Positions 33,096-42,448 of a DNA stretch of 64,000 nt are shown piece by piece. Origin of the DNA: an uncultured Dehalococcoidia bacterium (GTDB lineage Bacteria; Chloroflexota; Dehalococcoidia; Lucifugimonadales; UBA3495); contig OY282456.1 of assembly GCA_958296225.1 (NCBI GenBank), positions 2,232,001-2,296,000 of the forward strand, in the 5' to 3' direction. The notes below the pieces were generated by a model that ran no database searches, was not told the DNA's origin, and saw only the letters and a program-made list of their open reading frames with translations. The position numbers and the translations under genes are program-made. The stretch's first letter is position 1, and each line of letters starts with the position of its first letter.

Positions 33096-35171
33096 TTACT
33101 CCGCAACGATGTATTCCCCCTGCCACACGCGGCCCTCGCCGGGGACGTACTGGCCCGTGCGGATGACGGCGATGTCGTACTCCGGCAGCATTCGGATGGC
33201 AAAGCAGGTTGCCCCCCGTTGGCGACCGTGCCAGGCGAAGTCGAAATCCAGGTTGTCAAAGCCGTGTTGCTTACGGTGGCGAGGCAGGTCTGCCGGGTCC
33301 AGGGGCTCCAGATGCAGAAAGAAAGGCGGCGCAACATCCTCCGGCCGGCATTGCTCTTTCCGGTAGGTAAGCGCGTTCTCGTGGAGATAGACGTCGTAAT
33401 TGGAGCGGATTACCGGCGTGTTGCCCCTGGTCAACTCCGCAATGTAATCGCTGGACACTATTAGGTCGCGTCCGGCAAAAGCGGAGATGACCCACTCATG
33501 GTCGTCGGACTCAAAGGGCATCCAGAGGTTGGGCCCCACCGGCATGGCATATTCACCTTGCAACGCCTGCTCCACAGTGGACGCCGGGGGGTGGACGGCG
33601 ATGTTGACGCCACGCTCCTCCAGGTAGCCGGGAGGTGGGAAACGGTCGTGGGCCATTTGGCGCTCTCGGTTGGGGCGTGTAACCGGATTGCGCGCTATCG
33701 TCGCGTCGGTCAGACCATGACGGTCAATGACGGTCAGTTCCGGTAGGTAATAGAATCGGATGCCGATGGTGCCGGCAGTCATCACCGCGTCGTCGGGAAT
33801 TAGCCCCCGTTCCATATTCTCGTAAAGCTGCCACACCTCAATCCGGACGTTAGCGAATTCGCGATGCTCGACGAACCGTAGATTCACCGACTGCTGGACG
33901 AGGCTAGCGCGCAAGTCGTTGGTGATTGCCGCCAGCGCGGGCATCCCCGGCGCGGACAGCAGCCAGCCGGCGTTATCCTCGTCAAGCTCGATATGGAGTT
34001 TCAGGATGCGTTCGTCAATCTTGGCCCCCTCAAACAGCAGGGCCGCCTGCATTGCGCTCGAGTAGAAAATGACCGGCACGAACAGCAGCAGCGCCCACGC
34101 CGGCGGACTTGATAATATCCTAACCCGCGCCATCGTCCTGATACGCTGCACCTGGCCCGCAATCCGGCCGCCCAGATGCACCATTCCGATTGCGGCCGGC
34201 AGCGCCAGCAATGGCCAGTAGAAATCCAGCGGGCGGTACTCAAAATGGTCGCCGCCAATCCGCATTACGTAGGCCATGTGGACGATGATTATGAGCAGCA
34301 CCAGGGCGTAGGTGCCATCCCGGTACTGCCGCCAGCGTTCCCGCAGGGCGACGGCGGCTAACGGCAGCAGCAGGTACAGCCCCGTTTCAATGGCCGCCGC
34401 ACAGAGGTAGCGGAATCCCGATTCGTACCAGGGGCGCGCGTGCTTGGCGTAGTAGGTGTTGGGCAGCCACTCGCCATAGTAGGCGTAGCGGAACAGGAAA
34501 TGCGCTCCAATCAGGATTGCAAAGGGCGCAATCAGGAAAGCCAGCTCCCGCCAGTCCAGCCGCAGCCGGCCGGCGTCAACCATCCGCTGGACGGCGAACC
34601 AGCCGCAGCATAGCGCCGCAATCAGCGGCCCCTCCGGGCGGGTCAGGGATGCGGCGGCCAGGCTCAGCGACGCCGTCAGCAAACCCCATTGGCTGCCGCG
34701 ATACAAGGCGAGGCAGGCCACCGCCAGGACGATAAAGAAAGTGAACTGCCGGGTTTCCAGCCCGCCGCCGGAGGTCCAGACGGCAAAGGTGGCGCTGGAA
34801 CACACCAGCCCTAGCGCCAGCCACGCCGTCAACCCCCGGCCGCGCAGCGACGGCGTGCGCCACGCCCACCACAGCAGCGCGGCGATGGTTCCCGCAGTGT
34901 AGATTACCGACAGCCACGGGGCGGCGTGTTCGGGCCTGATGCCCAAGATGCCCCAAACGGCGGCCAGTTCCAGTACCCACAGGAAGTTGGAATACCCCTC
35001 AACCCGCTCGCCAACGTTGAAAACCAGGCCGTGCCCCTCCAGCAGGTTGCGAACGTAGCGAAAGCTGATAAAGGCGTCGTCGGTAAGAAACCACGATACC
35101 GACGCCAGCCAGCCCAGCAGCGCCAGCCAGGGCAGGATGGCAACGATGAATCCGGTTCGCACGGCGGGCAT
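33096..35171 (-). CDS. GT-C glycosyltransferase with C-terminal DVY/GFDN domain
   Basis: A 691-residue membrane protein. The first extracytoplasmic loop holds TDDAFISFRYVRNLLEGHGLVFN followed by VEGYSNFLW, the acidic motif of AftB-like lipid-phosphosugar-dependent glycosyltransferases. About 10-11 hydrophobic helices follow to residue about 360, then a soluble region. The last 115 residues (NYDVYLHENALTY, FFLHLEP, GFDNLDF, IRTGQYVP) repeat the C-terminal domain of the 20-26 kb array. It lies 16 bp after the nitroreductase gene. It probably acts on cell-envelope glycans. No poly-G tract is present here. Confidence 0.75.
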   Translation of the reverse strand: MPAVRTGFIVAILPWLALLGWLASVSWFLTDDAFISFRYVRNLLEGHGLVFNVGERVEGYSNFLWVLELAAVWGILGIRPEHAAPWLSVIYTAGTIAALLWWAWRTPSLRGRGLTAWLALGLVCSSATFAVWTSGGGLETRQFTFFIVLAVACLALYRGSQWGLLTASLSLAAASLTRPEGPLIAALCCGWFAVQRMVDAGRLRLDWRELAFLIAPFAILIGAHFLFRYAYYGEWLPNTYYAKHARPWYESGFRYLCAAAIETGLYLLLPLAAVALRERWRQYRDGTYALVLLIIIVHMAYVMRIGGDHFEYRPLDFYWPLLALPAAIGMVHLGGRIAGQVQRIRTMARVRILSSPPAWALLLFVPVIFYSSAMQAALLFEGAKIDERILKLHIELDEDNAGWLLSAPGMPALAAITNDLRASLVQQSVNLRFVEHREFANVRIEVWQLYENMERGLIPDDAVMTAGTIGIRFYYLPELTVIDRHGLTDATIARNPVTRPNRERQMAHDRFPPPGYLEERGVNIAVHPPASTVEQALQGEYAMPVGPNLWMPFESDDHEWVISAFAGRDLIVSSDYIAELTRGNTPVIRSNYDVYLHENALTYRKEQCRPEDVAPPFFLHLEPLDPADLPRHRKQHGFDNLDFDFAWHGRQRGATCFAIRMLPEYDIAVIRTGQYVPGEGRVWQGEYIVAE

Positions 35172-35187
35172 CGTAGTAGGCGGCCCG

Positions 35188-35793
<606 letters not shown>

Positions 35794-35900
35794 GGGGAAA
35801 GCCTCCCGATTTGTACTGACTGCAATATAGCATCAGTGTACACCATATGCCGCCGGATGCCGGGGCCGGCAACCACAAAATTACGCCGGCGCAGATTGCG

Positions 35901-35929
35901 GTGACGTTCCGGCAAGTTTGTGCTACAAT
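35901..35929 (+). promoter_or_regulatory. Candidate promoter of the DsbA-like/rnc unit
   Basis: GTGACG (35901-35906) and TACAAT (35924-35929) are 17 nt apart on the plus strand. The resulting leader of about 80 nt contains a CCCTCTCCC/GGGGAGAG hairpin at 35962-35982 before the ATG at 36018. Confidence 0.45.
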
Positions 35930-35961
35930 CGGCCCCAGGGTAGGGGAACCCCCCGCCCCGG

Positions 35962-35982
35962 CCCTCTCCCACCGGGGGAGAG
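35962..35982. repeat. CCCTCTCCC-type hairpin in the leader of the DsbA-like gene
   Basis: CCCTCTCCC ACCGG GGGAGAG forms a seven-pair stem in the putative leader RNA, 35 nt before the ATG. It is a member of the dispersed hairpin family also seen at 30140. Confidence 0.55.
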
Positions 35983-36017
35983 CGGCTCAAACCGCGCAAC
36001 TGCCGGGAGGTGGCATT

Positions 36018-36656
36018 ATGGCCGAAGCCGACTTCACTTGCTACTACGACTTTCGTTGACCCTTCGTGTACAACGCTGCCATGTGGTGGGCGAAAGTACG
36101 CGAGAACACCGACCACGAAATCAACGTGGCGCTGAAGCCGTTCTCGCTGGTTCAGGTGAACTACGACAACAACAAAGCCGACGGCGACGATTTCAAGTAT
36201 TGGGAACAGGACGACTCGGACAACGCGCTGCTGGAGCTGCGGGCCGGTCTCGCCGCCGAGCGGCAGGGGCAGGAAGTGTTCGACAAGTTCTTTATCGCTC
36301 TGCTCCGCGCCCGGCATGAAGACCGTATCGACCTCACCGACGCCGCTGCCATCAACGCGGTGGCCGAGGCTTCCGGCGTGGATATGGGCCGGTTCGCCGA
36401 AGATTTGGCCGACCCGGACATTATGCGGGAGATTGGCGAAAGCCACACCGAGGCCGTCGAAGTCCACGGCGCTTTTGGCGTCCCGACCTACGTGTACCCC
36501 AACGGCAACGCCGCCTTCGTCAAAATGTTTATCCCGTCGGAAGCCGAGTCCGGCGCGATTTACGAGAATCTGACGGAGATGATGGCCGACCACCGGCACA
36601 TAGGCGAGGTCAAGCGCCCGTCCCCGCCGTGGCCCTATGAAGGCGTCCGCGGCTAA
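36018..36656 (+). CDS. DsbA-family protein with in-frame UGA at the conserved Cys: selenoprotein candidate
   Basis: The start ATG 36018 has GGGAGG 7 nt upstream. The frame reads MAEADFTCYYDFR, then TGA at 36057-36059, then PFVYNAAMWW and continues open for about 198 more codons. In FrnE/2-hydroxychromene-isomerase-type DsbA proteins this position is the Cys of (Y/F)DxxCP(F/Y). The rest is a normal DsbA fold: helical insertion, then GVPTYVYPNG with the cis-Pro. If UGA is read as selenocysteine the product is 212 residues. A fallback GTG at 36066 has no RBS and would lose the active site. It lies 19 bp before rnc. Nonsense mutation or sequencing error remain possible. Confidence 0.7.
36074..36092 (+). 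other. Possible SECIS-like hairpin
   Basis: Arms 36074-36080 and 36085-36092 can pair (seven pairs, two of them G-U, one bulged G) around an AUGU loop that begins 22 nt after the UGA, within the distance used by bacterial SECIS elements. The pairing is weak and constrained by coding, so it is only suggestive. Confidence 0.3.
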
Positions 36657-36675
36657 CCGGCCCGCCTAATCCGCA

Positions 36676-37398
36676 ATGGCGCAGCCGGCCGGCGGCCCTC
36701 GACCCGTCGCCGAACTGGAACAAGCCCTGGGCCTGGTTTTCCGGGACCGGGGCTTGCTGGTGCAGGCCCTAACCCACCGGTCTTACGTCAACGAATCGGG
36801 CGGGGTCGCCGCCGATTCCTACGAACGACTGGAGTTCCTGGGCGACGTGGTGGTGCGGCTTATCGTCAGCGAAGAGCTGTACCGCCGCCTGCCGGAGTGC
36901 GACGAGGGCGGCCTGACCCGCCGCTGGACAACGCTGTTGAGCCAGCGCGCATTGGCCGCCCTGGCCCACCGGCTGGGGCTGGCGGACTACGTTTTGCTGG
37001 GGCGCGGCTTTGAGTTTGAGTCCACGGGCGGGCGGTACGCCGCCGCCGTGCTGGGCGACGTGATGGAGTCGGTGATTGCCGCAGTCTATCTGGACGGCGG
37101 CTATGACACAACCCGCCGCTTCGTGCTGGCGGCCCTGGCGGCTGAGATTGACGCGGCCTGCCAACCCGGTTGGAAACCGGATAATCCCAAATCGGAATTG
37201 CAGGAACTGCTGCAAGGGCAGGGCCGGGCCACGCCAACCTACCGGGTGGTCAATGTCTCCGGCCCGGCGCACCAGCCGGAGTTCACCGCCGAAGTAGCCG
37301 CAGAGGGGCAGGTGTTGGGCCACGGCGCCGGCCGCAGCAAGAACGCCGCCGAAACCGAAGCGGCCCGCGCCGCTTTGGCAAAAATGACGGCGCCGTAA
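36676..37398 (+). CDS. rnc: Ribonuclease III
   Basis: A 240-residue protein that cleaves double-stranded RNA in rRNA processing and mRNA decay. The RNase III signature is ERLEFLGDVVVRLIVSEELY near residue 55, with the usual Glu and Asp; the second acidic site is GDVMESVIAAVYLDGG near residue 133. The double-stranded RNA-binding domain fills residues about 170-240 (PKSELQELLQGQGRATPTY, GRSKNAAETEAARAAL). ATG 36676 follows the DsbA-like stop by 19 bp. Val-Val replaces the usual Ala-Val/Leu after GD, which should be neutral. Confidence 0.93.
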   Translation: MAQPAGGPRPVAELEQALGLVFRDRGLLVQALTHRSYVNESGGVAADSYERLEFLGDVVVRLIVSEELYRRLPECDEGGLTRRWTTLLSQRALAALAHRLGLADYVLLGRGFEFESTGGRYAAAVLGDVMESVIAAVYLDGGYDTTRRFVLAALAAEIDAACQPGWKPDNPKSELQELLQGQGRATPTYRVVNVSGPAHQPEFTAEVAAEGQVLGHGAGRSKNAAETEAARAALAKMTAP

Positions 37399-37442
37399 CA
37401 ACAGTAACAGCCGTAACAACAGTAACAAAGGGCCGGCCTATA

Positions 37443-38051
37443 ATGACTGCAACAGCTCTGATTGCCATTCCCGCCCGGCGTGGCAAGGCGGCACCCGTCG
37501 CCAAAGGCCAGCGCGTGCGGGTCATCAACACCCACGGGCAGCAGGTGGTCGATACCTGGGCGTTCAATCGCGCCGACTTGACCGAGTTTATGTCAATGGA
37601 ACATTCCCGGACCGCCCTGGGCCGAATTATGCCCCTGCTGGGCCAGTCTATGGTCACCAACCGCCGCCGGCCCATCTTGACCCTGCTAGAGGATACGTCC
37701 GGCGGGATTCACGATACCCTGCTGGCCGCGTGCGACCGTTACCGTTACGAGCTCCTGGGCTGCCGGGAATACCACGATAACTGCACCGACAACCTGGCGG
37801 CGGCCCTGGGGGAGCTGGGCCTGGCCGCGCCGGAAACGCCCAGCCCGTGGAACCTGTTTATGAACATCCCGGTGGCGGCGGATGGCGCCGTCAGCTTCCG
37901 GCCGCCCCTTTCGCAGCCGGGCGACTACCTCGTGCTGCGCGCGGAAATGGACTGCGTAATCGCCTTCTCCGCCTGCCCCCAGGACATCGTGCCCATCAAC
38001 GGCGTGGCCTGCGTTCCCACGGAAGCCCATTTCCAGGTTGCCGGAACCTGA
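37443..38051 (+). CDS. DUF1989 / urea carboxylase-associated family protein
   Basis: A 202-residue protein with the DUF1989 pattern: IPARRGKAAPVAKGQRVRVINTHGQQVVDTWAFN at the N-terminus, EHSRTALGRIMPLLGQSMVTNRRRPILTLLEDTSGGIHDTLLAACDRYRYELLG in the centre and ENLAAAL-type DNLAAALGELGL then PSPWNLFMNIPV. Cys and His positions suggest metal binding. Members sit next to urea carboxylase and aminomethyltransferase genes. Here it precedes two polysaccharide-deacetylase-type hydrolases, a setting compatible with ureide or other cyclic-amide nitrogen use. Specific reaction unknown. Confidence 0.85.
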   Translation: MTATALIAIPARRGKAAPVAKGQRVRVINTHGQQVVDTWAFNRADLTEFMSMEHSRTALGRIMPLLGQSMVTNRRRPILTLLEDTSGGIHDTLLAACDRYRYELLGCREYHDNCTDNLAAALGELGLAAPETPSPWNLFMNIPVAADGAVSFRPPLSQPGDYLVLRAEMDCVIAFSACPQDIVPINGVACVPTEAHFQVAGT

Positions 38052-38167
38052 GTCCGGCGGCAAACCCGGCGTTCGCTCCCCGTTGCCACCCGGCGTTAAG
38101 CCGGGTATCCTCTACCCGCTATGCCATTGCGAGCCTGGCGTGGCAGTCTTGCCAGGGAGGTTTCATT

Positions 38168-39076
38168 ATGCCCTTGCCGCCGCATCGGGTAGATTACAGT
38201 CCCATCATCGACCGGCCCATCATCAAGTGGCCCAACGACGCCCGGGTGGCGTTGTGGATTGCTCCCAACGTGGAACACTACGAATACGAACCGGAATTTG
38301 ACGGGCAGCGCGACCCCTGGCCCCGCACTCCCTATCCCGACGTGCAGCAATACGCCTACCGCGACTACGGCAACCGGGTGGGCTTCTGGCGTATGGTGGA
38401 CGTGCTGGACAAGCACAACATCCGCTGCTGCGTGTCCCTCAACATGGCGGTGCTGGAGCACTTCCCCGAAATCGGGGCCGCCATGGTGCAGCGCAACTGG
38501 GACTTTATGAGCCACGGCATCTACAACACCCGCTACCTGAACACCCACACGGCAGAACAGGAGCGGGAGTTCTACCGGGATACGATTGACACCCTGCAAC
38601 GGCACACCGGCAAACGGCTCAAGGGGATGCTGGGGCCGGCCATCTCCGGCACCGAGCGCACCCCGGACCTGATGGCCGAGGCCGGCCTCATCTACCACAC
38701 CGACTGGATGCACGACGACCAGCCCGTACCCATCAAAGTGCAAAGCGGCAAGCTGGTCTCAGTGCCTTACTCAATCGAGCTGAACGACGCCCCGCTGTTC
38801 CGGCACCACTACGAGGGCGACTACTTTGCCGAAATCTGCAAAGCCCAGTTCGACCGGCTCTATCAGGAAGGCGCCCACAGCGGGCGGGTTATGTGCATCG
38901 CCTTGCATCCCTATCTCATCGGCCAGCCCCACCGGAGCCGCTATCTGGACGAAGTGCTGGGCTACATTATGTCCCACGAAGGGGTGTGGCAAACCACGGC
39001 GGACGACATCGCCGACTACTACATCGCCAACTACTACGACCAGGCGGTGGCCCACGCGGCCCGGCTGAACGGTTGA
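38168..39076 (+). CDS. Polysaccharide deacetylase / PuuE-type hydrolase, copy 1
   Basis: A 302-residue protein starting at ATG 38168 with GGGAGG 7 nt upstream. The NodB-homology fold is seen in WPNDARVALWIAPNVEHYEY, YGNRVGFWRMVDVLDKHNIRCCVSLNMAVLEHFP, MSHGIYNTRYLN and HPYLIGQPHRSRYLDEVLGYI. This pattern is closest to the metal-poor PuuE-type allantoinase and related amidohydrolases, not to chitin deacetylases. No signal peptide is present, supporting a cytoplasmic small-molecule substrate. It follows DUF1989 by 116 bp and is followed by a paralogue. Confidence 0.82.
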   Translation: MPLPPHRVDYSPIIDRPIIKWPNDARVALWIAPNVEHYEYEPEFDGQRDPWPRTPYPDVQQYAYRDYGNRVGFWRMVDVLDKHNIRCCVSLNMAVLEHFPEIGAAMVQRNWDFMSHGIYNTRYLNTHTAEQEREFYRDTIDTLQRHTGKRLKGMLGPAISGTERTPDLMAEAGLIYHTDWMHDDQPVPIKVQSGKLVSVPYSIELNDAPLFRHHYEGDYFAEICKAQFDRLYQEGAHSGRVMCIALHPYLIGQPHRSRYLDEVLGYIMSHEGVWQTTADDIADYYIANYYDQAVAHAARLNG

Positions 39077-39155
39077 GTCTGAAAGCCCAATAGCCGGACG
39101 CACTGTTTCAGGACGCCCCTTTTTTCAGGACGCCCCCCTTTGAGGAGATGAGGAA

Positions 39156-40070
39156 ATGCCCGCAGCACGGCGTTTCGGAATGGACCACGAACACTACGAC
39201 TGGTCGCCCTTCAACAAACGGGGGATTCTGCGATGGCCCGACCACGCCCGGGTTGCCCTGTGCGTCGTCGTCAATCTGGACCACCCGGAATGGAACCCGC
39301 CGGCTGACAGCTTTGCCACGCCTTTCGCCGGCGGTTTGGGCGCCCGGTCATTCCCCGACTACGCCCGGCTTTCCCACCGGGAATACGGGCATCGGGTGGG
39401 CATCTTCCGCGTGCTGGACACCTTACAGCAGCACGGCATCAAGGCCACGGTGGCAATGGACGCTATGACCGCCGAGCACTATCCCTATCTGGTGCGCCAT
39501 TGTCTGGACGCCGGCGCCGAAATTATCGGGCATGGCGTATCGCTGTCGCAGATGATTACCGGCAATATGACCGAGGAAAGGGAGCGGGAGTACATCGGCC
39601 AGTCAGTCGCCGCCCTGACTCGCGCCACCGGCCGCGCTCCCGCCGGGTGGCTGGGGCCGGAATACGGCGAGTCCGCCCGCACTCCGCAATTATTGTCCGA
39701 AGCCGGATTGCAGTACGTCTGCGATTGGGTCAACGACGAACAGCCCTACCCGCTGCACAGCCCGCACGGAGCGCTGTTCGCCCTGCCCCTGATGGCGGAG
39801 CTGGACGACGTGGCCGCCCTTTGGGAACGGCGGGTTACTATCGGGCGGTATCAACAGCTGATTGAGGAAAGTTTTGAGACGCTATACCAGGACGGGCAGC
39901 AGAACGGCCGTCTGCTGGCGCTGAACCTGCATCCCTGGCTCATCGGCCAGCCCTTCCGCATCGGCTATCTGGACCGGGCGCTGGGCCGCATTATGCGTCG
40001 CGGCGGCGTGTGGGCCGCCACCGGCGCGGAGATTGTGGACTGGTATCAGCGCAATCCCCCAACCGCCTAG
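39156..40070 (+). CDS. Polysaccharide deacetylase / PuuE-type hydrolase, copy 2
   Basis: A 304-residue paralogue of the gene before it, clearly diverged (shared blocks: WPDHARVALCVVVNLDHPEW, YGHRVGIFRVLDTLQQHGIKATVAMD, GHGVSLSQM, LGPEYGESARTPQLL, HPWLIGQPFRIGYLDRALG). ATG 39156 has GAGGAG upstream. No signal peptide. The two may form a heteromer or act on consecutive ureide-type substrates; this is inference from their pairing with DUF1989. Confidence 0.82.
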   Translation: MPAARRFGMDHEHYDWSPFNKRGILRWPDHARVALCVVVNLDHPEWNPPADSFATPFAGGLGARSFPDYARLSHREYGHRVGIFRVLDTLQQHGIKATVAMDAMTAEHYPYLVRHCLDAGAEIIGHGVSLSQMITGNMTEEREREYIGQSVAALTRATGRAPAGWLGPEYGESARTPQLLSEAGLQYVCDWVNDEQPYPLHSPHGALFALPLMAELDDVAALWERRVTIGRYQQLIEESFETLYQDGQQNGRLLALNLHPWLIGQPFRIGYLDRALGRIMRRGGVWAATGAEIVDWYQRNPPTA

Positions 40071-40095
40071 CCGCGGCCGGGCGTCGGAGGGGTTT

Positions 40096-40422
40096 TCAAT
40101 ATAGCCCGCCGGGGCCGTTCATCCGCAGCAGCAATGCCCGGAACAGCGGAACGCTCAGGTTGACGGGTTCCGTGTCATCGTCGCCCTCGCCCACGGCCAC
40201 GTAAACCAGGTTCCCGTCGCGCCGGACACTGCCGGCCAGTTCCCGGTATTCCAGGTATTCGAGCAGCAGCCGCTCCAGCAGGACGGCCAGCAGTTCCGGG
40301 TCGGCAGACTCTATGGCCAGCCGGTACATCGGCGACTGCCCCACCCGTGGGGCCATCCAGTCGGCTATTTGCTCAATACCGGCTTCGTCAAAGGGATTCG
40401 ACCATTGGATTTCGTTAGTCAT
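40096..40422 (-). CDS. Hypothetical protein
   Basis: A 108-residue acidic protein (MTNEIQWSNPFDEAGIEQIA at the start, Leu-rich helix LAVLLERLLLEYLEYRELAG in the middle). ATG 40422 is used; the longer reading is Gly/Ser-rich and unsupported. No membrane segment or recognised domain. It overlaps no other gene and is convergent with the deacetylase gene. Confidence 0.5.
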   Translation of the reverse strand: MTNEIQWSNPFDEAGIEQIADWMAPRVGQSPMYRLAIESADPELLAVLLERLLLEYLEYRELAGSVRRDGNLVYVAVGEGDDDTEPVNLSVPLFRALLLRMNGPGGLY

Positions 40423-40517
40423 ATTGCCACTTGCTCCGGTTCCGCCGGTGTGATTGCCGCCGGATGCCGGAGGGGAACGGGCCGGCAAACGGGAGGCCGG
40501 AGGCTTGCCAATCGGCC

Positions 40518-41111
40518 CTACTCATCGCGCGGCGGGCGGCGGCGATGACCGAATATACCGGCCAGCGGTACTGACAGGCCGGGCAGCAGCGGCGTCGTCA
40601 GCGCGTCGCCAATGCCGAGTACGGCGCGTTCCGCGTATTCGCCATCCCGCAATTCCAGCGGCGTAACCGTATCATTGCGCGGGTCGATCAGCCAGTATTC
40701 CCGGACACCGGCCTCGGCGTACAGCTGCCGCTTGCGCACCAGGTCGCGATTGCGGTCGGCGGAAAGAATTTCCACCACAATGTCCGGCACGCCCTCAACC
40801 CGGCTGCGCCCCACGATGTGCCGCCGCTCGCGGAGAATGATGACTATATCCGGCTCGGGCGCGCGTTGCAGTTCCCGCGAGAGGATAGTGGTCATTTCGT
40901 GATAGAGTTCGGCGATGACCGCCTCCAATGCGTCCAGATAGTCCAGAATCCGGCGGCCAAACTCGAGCTCGATGAATTGGTGGTCAGGGCTGCCCGACGC
41001 CATGATATAAAGCATTCCGTCGTCAAGTTCCCATTTGCCCTCGGTTTCGCCAAGAGCCAGAAACTCGTCGAGGGACATACGTGTGCCGGTGCGTAATTTT
41101 GCCGTGGTCAT
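40518..41111 (-). CDS. Uma2-family nuclease
   Basis: A 197-residue Uma2 protein: TRMSLDEFLALGETEGKWELDDGMLYIM, EPDIVIILRE, GVPDIVVEILSADRNRDLVRKRQLYAEAGVREYWLIDP. The PD...E.L and EAGVREYW blocks are the PD-(D/E)xK-like core. It belongs to a different subgroup from the five-gene array and lacks a C-terminal coiled coil. ATG 41111 is chosen because GGAGG is 8 nt upstream; an ATG at 41117 is too close to that site. Confidence 0.85.
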   Translation of the reverse strand: MTTAKLRTGTRMSLDEFLALGETEGKWELDDGMLYIMASGSPDHQFIELEFGRRILDYLDALEAVIAELYHEMTTILSRELQRAPEPDIVIILRERRHIVGRSRVEGVPDIVVEILSADRNRDLVRKRQLYAEAGVREYWLIDPRNDTVTPLELRDGEYAERAVLGIGDALTTPLLPGLSVPLAGIFGHRRRPPRDE

Positions 41112-41143
41112 TAGCATAACCTCCGGGCGGCCAACGGCCGCCG

Positions 41144-42448
41144 CTAGGCCGGCGCCGCCTGGTAGCGCACCGAGTATCTGCGCTCCCTGATGGTGAACGC
41201 GCTGAGGGCCGCCGGGAAAAGCAGCACGGCGGCGATGGAGAAAGCCACGATGTAGTCGCCGGTGATTTCCCGCAGGTAGCCGGCCAGCAGGACGCTGGTG
41301 AACCCGCCCAGCTGGTGGAACAGGAACGCCACGCCGGAGATGGTCGCCAGCGATTTCAGGCCGTACACTTCAGCCGTCAACGAAGTAGTCAGCGGCGCGG
41401 TGGCAATCCAGGACAGGCCGGCGACTACGGCGAAGATGAGCAGTCCGGCCAGGACTGGTATCGCGGGCACGAGCAGCGACGCCACCAGAATCACGTAGGC
41501 GCAGCCCCGGCAGAAATACACCGCGGCCAGCCAGTTCTTGCGTCCGCCGATGCGGTCGGAAATCCAGCCGGCGCCGGTGGCTCCGATGGCGTTGAGGCCG
41601 GCCATCAGCCCGAATATCAGCGCGGCCGCCTGGGGGTTGATGCCCTGCTCCTCGGCCATGGGCACGAAGTGAACCGCCAGCATAAAGGTGGTGGCGCCAC
41701 AGACGAAGTAAGAGCCGCTCATCTGCCAGATGGGCAGGGATTTGAACGCCTGCCGCCAGTTCTGGGCGAACAGCGGCTGGGCCGGCGCGGTGGGCGCGCC
41801 GCCGCCGGCCGGCGCCGGGGGTTCCGGGTCGCCGTCCGGGGTCAGCCCCTTGCGGGACGGGTCATCGTGGAGAAAGACGTAGGCCAGCGGAATCCCCAGC
41901 GCCAGAATCATTACGCCCAGCACAATCCAGGTCAACCGCCAGTCAACCAGGCTGATGAGATAGGCGGCGAAGGGCACCAGTATCAGGCTGCCCAGCGACA
42001 TACCGGAGGCGTTCATCCCGATGACCAGCCCGCGCCGGCGGCGGAACCACTTGCTCAGCATCGCCCCGGTGTTGGTCAGGGACGTGCCGCTCTGCCCCAC
42101 GGCGGCCACCACGCCGAACATAGCGATGAGATACCAGACGCTGCCGGTAAAAGTCATCAGCAGCGTAGATACCCCCACCACGGCGATGCCGGCGATGACC
42201 ACAATCCGCACGCCCACCCGGTCGAACAGGTAGCCCATAAAGGGCTGGGTTACGCCGTTGAGCAGCGCGCCCAGGGCCGCCGCCCAGGATACGATGGTGC
42301 GGTTCCACTCGAATTCGGCCTCCATCGGCACGACGAACGCGCCAAAGGTGTTGCGCGTGCCCATAGTCAGAAAGGCGATAAACATACAGGTGGCGACTAC
42401 GAACCACCCGTAAAACAAGCCGGTGCGCGCCGGATTCTGCGCCGCCAT
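41144..42448 (-). CDS. MFS transporter (oxalate/formate antiporter-like)
   Basis: About 434 residues and 12 hydrophobic helices. GYLFDRVGVRIVVIAG (loop 2-3 signature) and NAIGATGAGWISDRIGGRKNWLA (loop 8-9) mark the major facilitator superfamily. The N-terminus GWFVVATCMFIAFLTMGTRNTFGAFV resembles the OxlT/monocarboxylate branch. ATG 42448 has a G-rich site (GGGGG) upstream; the longer frame to 42586 has no hydrophobic N-terminus and is not used. Substrate probably a carboxylate; unproven. Confidence 0.85.
   Translation of the reverse strand: MAAQNPARTGLFYGWFVVATCMFIAFLTMGTRNTFGAFVVPMEAEFEWNRTIVSWAAALGALLNGVTQPFMGYLFDRVGVRIVVIAGIAVVGVSTLLMTFTGSVWYLIAMFGVVAAVGQSGTSLTNTGAMLSKWFRRRRGLVIGMNASGMSLGSLILVPFAAYLISLVDWRLTWIVLGVMILALGIPLAYVFLHDDPSRKGLTPDGDPEPPAPAGGGAPTAPAQPLFAQNWRQAFKSLPIWQMSGSYFVCGATTFMLAVHFVPMAEEQGINPQAAALIFGLMAGLNAIGATGAGWISDRIGGRKNWLAAVYFCRGCAYVILVASLLVPAIPVLAGLLIFAVVAGLSWIATAPLTTSLTAEVYGLKSLATISGVAFLFHQLGGFTSVLLAGYLREITGDYIVAFSIAAVLLFPAALSAFTIRERRYSVRYQAAPA

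Noticed and set aside
36066..36656. DsbA-like gene starting at GTG 36066
   Set aside because: No RBS precedes it and the protein would lack the first strand and active site; the ATG at 36018 has a strong RBS, which makes UGA readthrough or a nonsense mutation the real question.
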